Origin: CAZCWX01 sp964502465
GTDB lineage: Bacteria > Desulfobacterota > Binatia > Bin18
Direction: 5' to 3'
Assembly (NCBI GenBank): GCA_964502465.1
Contig: CAZCWX010000519.1
Location: 1-18,812 of the forward strand
Length of the DNA: 18,812 bases
A program made the translations under genes and the position numbers. This document shows, piece by piece, positions 1 to 6,377 of the stretch. Within the stretch, counting starts at the first letter, position 1; every line of letters starts with the position of its first letter. The notes below the pieces were generated by a model. It was given only the letters and a program-made list of their open reading frames with translations, was not told the DNA's origin and searched no databases.

Positions 1-2
1 CG

Positions 3-1214
3 CTCGGGTATGAAAACATCGAGCGCTTCCATATGAACGAAGGGCACGCCAGCCTGCTTACGCTGGAGCTATTGGATGAAAAAGCCAAGGCAGCAGGCAG
101 AACAGCATTCATCCACGACGATCTCGACGCGGTCAGACGGCAGTGCCTCTTCACGACCCATACCCTGGTCCCTGCTGGACATGATCAGTTCCCGCTGGAC
201 CTGGTGGATCGGGTGCTCGGACGCCGAGAGCTGTTTGTGGACAAGCATGACGTTTTCTGTTGCCAGGGCGTACTGAACATGACCTACTTGGCGCTGAATC
301 TGAGTCATTACGTCAACGGGGTGGCGAAAAAGCACGGAGAAGAGTCGAGTTTGCTGTTTGCCGGCTATGTCATTGACTCCATCACCAACGGGGTGCATGC
401 GACCACCTGGGTCGCAGAGCCGTTTCAAACACTCTATGACCGCTATATCCCTGAGTGGCGGCAGGACAATTTCGACCTGCGGTACGCACTCAGCATTCCC
501 AAGCCCGAGGTCTGGCAGGCCCACCTGCATGCGAAGAGACGCTTGCTCCAGTATGTGAACCGCGAAACCAATGTGGGGATGGACGTGGACGTGCTGACCC
601 TCGGCTTTGGCCGACGCGCCACGACCTACAAACGTGCCGACCTGCTCTTCGCGGACCCCGAGCGGCTGAAAGGGATTGCTGCCAAAGCCGGCGGCTTACA
701 GGTCATTTATGGAGGCAAAGCCCACCCCCGCGATCACAGCGGCAAAGAACTCATCAAACGCATTTTTCAGGCGAAAGCATTCCTCAAGCGGGACGTCAAC
801 GTCGTGTATCTGGAGAATTACGATATGGACCTCGCAAAGATGATGATTGCGGGGGTGGATGTGTGGTTGAACACCCCGCAACCACCTCTGGAAGCTTCCG
901 GCACCAGTGGGATGAAAGCAGCGCTCAATGGGGTCCCAAGCTTCAGTGTGCTGGACGGCTGGTGGATTGAGGGGCGCATTGAAGGCGTGACGGGATGGGC
1001 CATTGGCGAAGACGGGCCGGGATCAGCACCAGGGGACGAGCGGTCCAAAGTGGTCTCATCGCTGTATGACAAACTGGAGCGTATTATTACTCCACTCTTC
1101 TATCACCATCGGGACCAGTTCCTGGACGTCATGCTGCATGCCATTGCCCTCAATGGTTCGTTCTTCAATACCCATCGCATGGTCTTGCAATATATGCTGA
1201 AGGCATACTTATGA
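3..1214 (+). CDS. glgP: Alpha-glucan (glycogen/maltodextrin) phosphorylase, 5' end outside window
   Basis: GT35 phosphorylase that releases glucose-1-phosphate from alpha-1,4-glucans in the cytoplasm with a PLP cofactor. The frame is open from base 3, and the residues before the first internal Met (LGYENIERFH) continue the family motif HMNEGHA, so the gene starts upstream of the window and the Met at 33 is internal. Also visible are the GKAHPRDHSGKE motif, the NYDMDLAKMMIAGVDVWLN segment, and EASGTSGMKAALNG at about 885-926, whose Lys is the expected Schiff-base PLP residue. It ends with RMVLQYMLKAYL, a normal C-terminus for the shorter bacterial alpha-glucan phosphorylases (TIGR02094 type), so the 3' end is intact. 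The next gene is convergent and its frame overlaps this one by 112 bp, but that overlap is an artefact of the neighbour's truncation. Confidence 0.93.
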   Translation, partial: LGYENIERFHMNEGHASLLTLELLDEKAKAAGRTAFIHDDLDAVRRQCLFTTHTLVPAGHDQFPLDLVDRVLGRRELFVDKHDVFCCQGVLNMTYLALNLSHYVNGVAKKHGEESSLLFAGYVIDSITNGVHATTWVAEPFQTLYDRYIPEWRQDNFDLRYALSIPKPEVWQAHLHAKRRLLQYVNRETNVGMDVDVLTLGFGRRATTYKRADLLFADPERLKGIAAKAGGLQVIYGGKAHPRDHSGKELIKRIFQAKAFLKRDVNVVYLENYDMDLAKMMIAGVDVWLNTPQPPLEASGTSGMKAALNGVPSFSVLDGWWIEGRIEGVTGWAIGEDGPGSAPGDERSKVVSSLYDKLERIITPLFYHHRDQFLDVMLHAIALNGSFFNTHRMVLQYMLKAYL

Positions 1215-2050
1215 AGAGCTTTCAGGAGTTGAGGCACGCGCAGATAGGACGCCAGCGGCTCGCATACCCCTGAGGAGAAATTGACCGCCCGCAGAATCTC
1301 GTACACGCGCTCTATCACCAACGGTGCAGAGGATTTGCCCAGCGCCCAGCGAATCTCAGCGAAGGCGTGATAGAGATCGGGAGTCGCTTGCCGGGCCAGG
1401 GACCAAAGTGTAGGCGCCCACGCCACACACACGAAGGTATTCCACAAGGCCCCGCGCGCCAGCAACAACTGTCTGTCGATCGAAGACGGTTTCTCCCAAA
1501 ACTGGTGTATCGCTCGAGTCTCGCGTCCGTCTTCCTCTGCTGCCGGCTCGATCCAGCCATAGCCCTCTTCCGCCCTATCCGGACCTATGCCTAAGAGAGT
1601 CATTTCCCGCGGGAACCGGTGTACCTCCGCAACTGCCTTCCCTACGGCGCCCATGAACCGTTCTTCCCGCACGATAAAGTGGTCGGAGGGAAAGATGGCG
1701 ACATTCGCCAGTGGATCCCGATATGAAAGAGAGGCGAGCGGCAACAGAATGCCTGGTGCGGTGTCGCGATTCAGCGGCTGAAAGATCACGTTATCCGCAG
1801 GCCAGTGGGCTAATGACGCTGCCACTTCTGCCCGGTGATCCGTGCTGACCACGACGAGAATCCGCTGGCGGGGGATCGGCTGCTCGACCCGGGCCAGCGT
1901 GTGTTCCAGCATTGAGCGCCGGCCGATCACGGCGCAGAACTGTTTAATGTCTCTCCCCCCACAGAGCTGCGCAAGAAAGTCGCGCGTCCGCGTCCCTTCG
2001 CCTGCGGCCAATACGATCCCCCATAGCTTGCGTTCTTGCCTCTGGCTCAT
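1103..2050 (-). CDS. Mannose-1-phosphate guanylyltransferase-like nucleotidyltransferase, 3'-truncated
   Basis: Sugar-phosphate nucleotidyltransferase. The family makes NDP-sugars such as GDP-mannose for polysaccharides. The N-terminus reads WGIVLAAGEGTR (nucleotide-binding loop, residues 10-21), followed by KQFC, NRDTAPG, FPSDHF and QFWEKP, all hallmarks of the NTP_transferase fold. The start at 2050 is chosen because GAAGGGAA lies just upstream and the conserved fold begins 10 residues later; a Met further out (2176) adds 42 unconserved residues. Homology stops after VNFSSGVCEPLASYLRV (about base 1235). The usual LPV...WSDWG tail is missing, and the remaining 43 codons are antisense to the phosphorylase gene, so the 3' end has been lost and the tail is accidental. 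The product may be inactive. A sigma-54-type promoter lies about 70 bp upstream. Confidence 0.8.
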   Translation of the reverse strand: MSQRQERKLWGIVLAAGEGTRTRDFLAQLCGGRDIKQFCAVIGRRSMLEHTLARVEQPIPRQRILVVVSTDHRAEVAASLAHWPADNVIFQPLNRDTAPGILLPLASLSYRDPLANVAIFPSDHFIVREERFMGAVGKAVAEVHRFPREMTLLGIGPDRAEEGYGWIEPAAEEDGRETRAIHQFWEKPSSIDRQLLLARGALWNTFVCVAWAPTLWSLARQATPDLYHAFAEIRWALGKSSAPLVIERVYEILRAVNFSSGVCEPLASYLRVPQLLKALHKYAFSIYCKTMRWVLKNEPLRAMACSMTSRNWSRW

Positions 2051-2121
2051 AATGATTCCCTTCGCGGTGAGCAGTTGATGAGCATTCTGGGAGATGCCGT
2101 TAGACTGTTTGCCATTCGTAG

Positions 2122-2137
2122 GGCAAGCCCCATGCCA
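2122..2137 (-). promoter_or_regulatory. Sigma-54 (-24/-12) promoter upstream of the guanylyltransferase-like gene
   Basis: On the minus strand the sequence is TGGCATGGGGCTTGCC. Against the RpoN consensus TGGCACG-N4-TTGCA it matches at all positions except C6>T and the last base, with the invariant GG and GC at exact spacing. It faces the start codon at 2050, predicting a leader of roughly 60 nt. No bEBP gene or obvious enhancer site was identified nearby. Confidence 0.6.
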
Positions 2138-2390
2138 GATAGGAAGGGAAGAAAATGTTTCGGGGAAAAAACACAACTGTCAGGAAAATTCTTAGTTTTC
2201 CAGCCCGTGTGAGCTCGAAACGAAAGACGGGGAGGGAATCTGGTTCTTACGATTGAAAAAATCTACCTCTTTGTTTCCTCAAAAATGAAAAACTTTATGT
2301 CTGCGCAGAAACCTGGCGACGTGGGTGCTTCTATGGCGCGGCTTCTTGCTCTTGCTTCCCGAGCACGGCTCATTCGCCTCTGTGGTTGTC

Positions 2391-2430
2391 GTTCCCACTT
2401 CCGACTGGTTGCCAGTCTCACGCTGGGAAC
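2391..2430. repeat. Compound palindrome (REP-like element)
   Basis: Outer arms GTTCCCA (2391-2397) and TGGGAAC (2424-2430) enclose inner arms GACTGG (2403-2408) and CCAGTC (2412-2417) with a 3-nt loop. Both stems are perfect and are separated by 5/6-nt internal loops. The outer stem can extend through GTTG/CAAC with a small bulge. There is no following T tract, so it is not an intrinsic terminator. The shape fits a dispersed REP-type intergenic element. Confidence 0.5.
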
Positions 2431-2558
2431 AACTGGACTCCGGTGGCAGATCATTGAATTATCTTCTGCCTCGTCCGTCTAACTATTTGTACTCCTCAGG
2501 CTCTCTTTCCCTCGTTCCATCTCTGACTTTCATCTCACGAGTCCTAGAGTCACACCAG

Positions 2559-2587
2559 GCAAGCATAGTCCTGGGCGTCTGCTTGCA
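2559..2587 (+). promoter_or_regulatory. Hairpin with overlapping sigma-54-like element upstream of nusG
   Basis: GCAAGCA (2559-2565) and TGCTTGC (2580-2586) form a perfect 7-bp stem with a 14-nt loop. Within it, TGGGCGTCTGCTTGCA (2572-2587) keeps the -24 TGG and a perfect -12 TTGCA at the correct spacing, but the rest of the -24 box is poor. It points at nusG, whose start is 55 bp downstream. The promoter reading is tentative; the hairpin is directly visible. Confidence 0.3.
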
Positions 2588-2641
2588 TGCGGCGAGAGAC
2601 GGCGAGGGAAAAATCCTAGCTAAGAGGAACAAAGGATAGTG

Positions 2642-3175
2642 ATGGAAAAGCAGTGGTACGCTCTTCGTACCCATATTGGCTATGAGCAACGCGTCAAAGC
2701 GGCGTTGCAACAGAAAGTTCGCGAGCACGATCAGAAAGACACTTTTGGCGAGATCGTTGTGCCGACCGAAAAAGTCATCGATCGCGTACGGGGCAAGAAG
2801 CAAACCGTCGAGCGGCGGCTCTTTCCCGGTTACTTGTTGGTGGAGATGGCGTTTACTGAAGACACCTGGCATGTGGTCCACTCCATTCCACAGGTGGTCG
2901 GTTTTCTCGGCGAATCTGACTGCGCGCCGACGCCAATTCCCGCTCAGAAGGTTGAGGAGATCCTCCAGCAGATCGCAGCCGGTATGGCGGCTCCTCGTCC
3001 GAAAACCCTCTTTACGGTTGGCGAGAAGGTTAAGGTGGTTGAAGGACCATTTCGAGACTTTACCGGCACGGTCGAGGCGGTGAAACCTGAGCGTGCACGT
3101 GTCCGGGTGGCCGTCAGCGTGTTTGGCCGCCCGACTCCTGTAGAACTCGATGTCGTGCAGGTTGAGGCCGCGTAA
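2642..3175 (+). CDS. nusG: Transcription termination/antitermination factor NusG (possible paralogue)
   Basis: NusG binds the clamp helices of RNA polymerase and modulates pausing, Rho termination or coupling to ribosomes. The 177-residue protein has the complete NGN domain (WYALRTHIGYEQRV at the start, RRLFPGYLLVEM near residue 60) and a C-terminal KOW domain (GEKVKVVEGPF..FTGTVE) ending at the stop. I chose the ATG at 2642 with AAAGGA just upstream; an in-frame GTG at 2639 is equally readable and adds one residue. No secE or rplK/rplA genes flank it. Instead it is followed after 65 bp by a small gene and then infB, which suggests a second, specialised NusG rather than the housekeeping copy, but the window cannot show whether another copy exists. 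Confidence 0.9.
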   Translation: MEKQWYALRTHIGYEQRVKAALQQKVREHDQKDTFGEIVVPTEKVIDRVRGKKQTVERRLFPGYLLVEMAFTEDTWHVVHSIPQVVGFLGESDCAPTPIPAQKVEEILQQIAAGMAAPRPKTLFTVGEKVKVVEGPFRDFTGTVEAVKPERARVRVAVSVFGRPTPVELDVVQVEAA

Positions 3176-3191
3176 GAAGACGAACACAGTC

Positions 3192-3213
3192 GGGGCGATG
3201 TCTGCATCGCCCC
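3192..3213 (+). promoter_or_regulatory. Perfect 9-bp hairpin after nusG
   Basis: GGGGCGATG (3192-3200), loop TCTG, then CATCGCCCC (3205-3213). It begins 16 bp after the nusG stop. No U-rich tract follows, so it is not a standard intrinsic terminator. It could be a Rho-independent pause site, an attenuator or an RNA-processing/stability element between nusG and the downstream genes. Confidence 0.5.
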
Positions 3214-3240
3214 CAACATTGAGCACACAGGGAAATAGCA

Positions 3241-3585
3241 ATGATGGAAGATACGGCAATGATAAACTTTACTGCACACTCGCCTTTCGCGTCGCCACCG
3301 CCGGTCGTCGCCGAGCGCATCCGCAAGCAGCCAGAATGCCACCTGTTGTGGGCGGTGCTGGAGAACGGCATCGAACAGTATATGAAGCACGTGACCGCCA
3401 CTAGCCGGCGTGGCAAGCGCCTGTTCCGCGAGGCCGAAGCGTGGATCATGCAGGATGAGCCGACATGGCTCTGTAGCTTTGTGAACATTTGCCACGTCCT
3501 GGGGCTGGACCCGGAATATTTGCGGACCGGCCTGCGACGGTGGTGTGAAGCCCGGTTGGCCCCTGCTTTCAAGCAAGCAGCCTAG
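3241..3585 (+). CDS. Small conserved-looking protein between nusG and infB, function unknown
   Basis: A 114-residue soluble protein with no signal peptide or membrane segment. The central part carries SRRGKRLFREAEAWIM followed by a segment with FVNICHVLGLDPEYLRTGL at about residues 80-98, then a Trp/Arg-rich tail. I recall similar small proteins (an AEAEWI motif, then an F-x-NIC-x-LG-x-DPxYLRxGL motif) in Deltaproteobacteria-like genomes without assigned function; this is from memory, not a search. ATG codons occur at 3241, 3244 and 3259; AGGGAAA precedes the first, which I use. It sits 65 bp after nusG and 37 bp before infB on the same strand, so it is probably co-transcribed. The helical C-terminal motif could be DNA- or RNA-binding, but this is a guess. 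Confidence 0.72.
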   Translation: MMEDTAMINFTAHSPFASPPPVVAERIRKQPECHLLWAVLENGIEQYMKHVTATSRRGKRLFREAEAWIMQDEPTWLCSFVNICHVLGLDPEYLRTGLRRWCEARLAPAFKQAA

Positions 3586-3622
3586 GAGCTGGATTGTCTG
3601 CACAGGAGGGGAATGAACACAG

Positions 3623-6346
3623 ATGAGACGAAAACGCATTCATGATCTGGCAAAAGAGTGGGGGGTTACTTCCCAAACGATTCTTGCCCAGCTTGACAAG
3701 ATTGGCATCAGCAGGAAAACAGCGCAGAGCTCTCTCACCAAGGAAGAGGCGGAGAAGGTGAAGCTCCGCCTTGGTCTGACCCCTCCTCCCCCTTCAATGG
3801 TCGGAAAAGAGTGGCTCGTGTCCGAGCGAGTCATCGTGCGACCAGCAGAAGGGGCAGCGCAGAGCATCACCACTAAAGAACAGGTCATCGAGAGCCAAGT
3901 GCGCACGAACGTAATCCGCCGCCGTACGACGCGGATTGCGGTGCCACAGGAATCGGTGGGGGGAGTAGAGAAACAGCCTGAAAAGAGTGAAAGTGAAGTA
4001 CCAGAGCTGACCACTCCCTTCACCACTACTCCAGCGGTCGCGTTTGAACTGACAACTACTCCAGAGCCCCTGCTTCCCGTCGAGTTGCCCGCTGCGGAAT
4101 TCCCCGCGGTCGCGGTTTCTTCTGCGACGGAAGAACAGGAAGCCACCGCCGTTTCTCGACAAAAGCCTGCGCCTCAGGCAGTACCCTCCCGTATGTCCCA
4201 CGTGCCTGTCGAGGCACCTCGCCCAGAGGCGGAAACACGTGGAACAGCTGCGGTGGCAGAGACTCGTCCCTCGCGTATCCTTGGCCGTATTGATTTACGA
4301 AAAACAACCCCTGCTCCTCAGCCGAGACAGCGACCGGAAGCTCCACTTGCGCCTGTGACTTCTGGAACGAAGGGGGCGGAGAAGGTCAGCAGGGCCGACG
4401 CTACGAAGAAACCCCCACACAAGCGGACAGTCGTCCGTACCCCCGCGGTCAGGGAACTGCGGGCGCGCGAAGCGCGGCTGCTGCGGACACCGAAGAAGAA
4501 AAAAGCGCTGCCTGGCACAGAACAGAAACAGACGGAGTTGACCGTTCCTAAGGCGAGCAAGCGGGTGGTCAAGGTCGCAGAGGTGATTACCGTAGGGGAG
4601 CTGGCGAAAGCGCTGGGGGTCAAGGCGGCAGACGTGATCGCTAGGCTCATGAGGCTTGGGATGTTGGCAACCGTCAACCAGGTGCTGGACGTGGATACCG
4701 CAACACTGGCTGCGGCTGAGTTTGATTACGCCGTGGAAAATGTCGCGTTCGATGTCGAGACGCTCCTCGCCGCAGAGGTCAGCGCACCGCTTCAGCGCGC
4801 AACCGTCTCCCGTGCTCCGGTCGTCACCGTCATGGGCCACGTCGATCACGGCAAGACCTCGCTGCTTGATGCTATTCGTCACACCAACGTCACCGCTCGG
4901 GAGGCCGGAGGAATCACCCAGCACATTGGGGCGTACGACGTGGAGATCAACGGCAGGCGGATCACGTTTCTCGATACTCCAGGGCATGAGGCATTTACTG
5001 CGATGCGAGCCCGAGGCGCGCGGGTCACAGATATTGTGGTGCTCGTCGTCGCAGCGGATGATGGGGTAATGCCCCAGACCATCGAGGCGATCAACCACGC
5101 CCGTGCGGCTCGCGTGCCGTTCGTTGTCGCAGTGACGAAGATTGACAAGCCCGAAGCGAATGTCGAGCGAGTGAAAAAAGAGGTCGCCAGTTACGGAGTA
5201 GTACCGGAGGAGTGGGGTGGCGATGCGATCTTTGTCCCTGTCTCCGCGAAAACCGGGGAAGGAGTGCCAACATTGCTCGAGATGATCCTTTTGCAGGCAG
5301 ACGTGTTAGAACTCAAGGCTTCTCTTGGCCCCCTCGCCAAGGGGATCGTCGTGGAAGCCAAACTCGATAAGGGTCGAGGGCCGGTGGCAACAGTGCTGGT
5401 ACAGGAAGGGATGCTGAAGGTAGGAGATGCCGGTGTGTGCGGCACTCAGTACGGCAAGGTGCGCGCTCTATTTAATAGCCGCGGTCAGCGAGTGACAGAA
5501 GCGGGTCCAGCAATGCCGGTTGAGGTCGTCGGGCTGAAGGGGGTGCCCGCAGCTGGCGATCTTTTCGTTGTTGCTCGCGACGACATTCAGGCTCGGCAGG
5601 TGGCGGAACACCGGCAGGGCAAACAGCGCATGACAACGTTGCACACCACGAGAAAGTTCTCGCTTGCCGATCTGGCTCAGTCAGCCATGGAGCAGAAAGA
5701 ACTACGGGTGGTGATCAAGGCGGATGTCCAGGGAAGTATTGAAGCGCTTAGCGAGGCCTTACAACGTCTCTCTACAGACGAGGTGCAGCTCACCATTCTC
5801 CACGCATCGGTGGGGGGGATTTCGGAGTCCGATGTCCTGTTGGCTGTGGCCTCGGACGGCCTCATTATTGGCTTTCAGGTGCGTCCAGAGGCAAAGGCAG
5901 CTAAGCTGGCCGAACGAGAGGGGATAGAGGTCCGTCTCTACAGTGTGATCTACGATGTGCTCGCGGATGTCCGAGCGGCGCTCGAAGGGTTGCTCGCGCC
6001 GGTGCACAAAGAGAAGCTGCTGGGCAGGATTGCGGTGCGTCAGGTCTTCACCATTCCTCGGATCGGCGTAGTGGCAGGCGGCCTCGTCACAGAGGGGAAA
6101 ATACCCCGCGGGGCGCAAGTGCGTCTCATCCGGGATCACACAGTCGTCTATCAAGGCCGGGTGGCCAGTCTGCGGCGCTTCAAGGAGGACGTGCGGGAAG
6201 TGGTGGCGGGGTATGAGTGCGGCGTGGGCCTGGGGCATTTTCAGGACCTGAAAGCCGGCGACGTGTTGGAAGCGTTCGAACTTGAGCAAGTTGCCCGCCA
6301 ACTTGAGCCCCGGCAGCATCAGGCAGAACTGCGGCTTTCGGCGTAG
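3623..6346 (+). CDS. infB: Translation initiation factor IF-2
   Basis: Full-length IF-2 (907 residues), the GTPase that brings fMet-tRNA to the 30S subunit and promotes 50S joining. The domain order is complete: an N-terminal IF2_N winged motif (residues 1-50, RRKRIHDLAKEWGV), a long Pro/Ala/Thr/Glu-rich linker (about 60-310), a second IF2_N segment (about 317-366), the G domain with GHVDHGKT (405-412), DTPGH (451-455), TKID (505-508) and SAKTGEG, then domains II, III and IV to the C-terminus. The G4 motif is TKID instead of the usual NKID, an uncommon but guanine-compatible variant. AGGAGG at 3604-3609 precedes the start; an out-of-frame ATG at 3613 opens an 11-codon uORF overlapping the start. 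nusA, rbfA and truB are absent; the flanks are a small gene and a sigma factor. Confidence 0.95.
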   Translation: MRRKRIHDLAKEWGVTSQTILAQLDKIGISRKTAQSSLTKEEAEKVKLRLGLTPPPPSMVGKEWLVSERVIVRPAEGAAQSITTKEQVIESQVRTNVIRRRTTRIAVPQESVGGVEKQPEKSESEVPELTTPFTTTPAVAFELTTTPEPLLPVELPAAEFPAVAVSSATEEQEATAVSRQKPAPQAVPSRMSHVPVEAPRPEAETRGTAAVAETRPSRILGRIDLRKTTPAPQPRQRPEAPLAPVTSGTKGAEKVSRADATKKPPHKRTVVRTPAVRELRAREARLLRTPKKKKALPGTEQKQTELTVPKASKRVVKVAEVITVGELAKALGVKAADVIARLMRLGMLATVNQVLDVDTATLAAAEFDYAVENVAFDVETLLAAEVSAPLQRATVSRAPVVTVMGHVDHGKTSLLDAIRHTNVTAREAGGITQHIGAYDVEINGRRITFLDTPGHEAFTAMRARGARVTDIVVLVVAADDGVMPQTIEAINHARAARVPFVVAVTKIDKPEANVERVKKEVASYGVVPEEWGGDAIFVPVSAKTGEGVPTLLEMILLQADVLELKASLGPLAKGIVVEAKLDKGRGPVATVLVQEGMLKVGDAGVCGTQYGKVRALFNSRGQRVTEAGPAMPVEVVGLKGVPAAGDLFVVARDDIQARQVAEHRQGKQRMTTLHTTRKFSLADLAQSAMEQKELRVVIKADVQGSIEALSEALQRLSTDEVQLTILHASVGGISESDVLLAVASDGLIIGFQVRPEAKAAKLAEREGIEVRLYSVIYDVLADVRAALEGLLAPVHKEKLLGRIAVRQVFTIPRIGVVAGGLVTEGKIPRGAQVRLIRDHTVVYQGRVASLRRFKEDVREVVAGYECGVGLGHFQDLKAGDVLEAFELEQVARQLEPRQHQAELRLSA

Positions 6347-6377
6347 AGCGAGGAGAGTGGACAAGGAGAAAGGAGAA

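Larger units (their letters stand above)
2177..2638. other. Intergenic region between divergent genes, no convincing gene
   Basis: About 460 bp without a supported coding region. Short frames exist on both strands, but they lack recognisable domains and ribosome binding sites. It holds A/T-rich DNA at about 2160-2300, a large compound palindrome at 2391-2430, and a hairpin with an overlapping sigma-54-like element just upstream of nusG. Confidence 0.6.

Noticed and set aside
2483..3259. 258-codon minus-strand frame opposite nusG
   Set aside because: Exactly antisense to a full NusG; the peptide has no family features.
4295..5098. Long minus-strand reading frame opposite infB
   Set aside because: Antisense to the conserved IF-2 G domain, with no domain, no ribosome binding site and an arginine/histidine-rich shadow composition.
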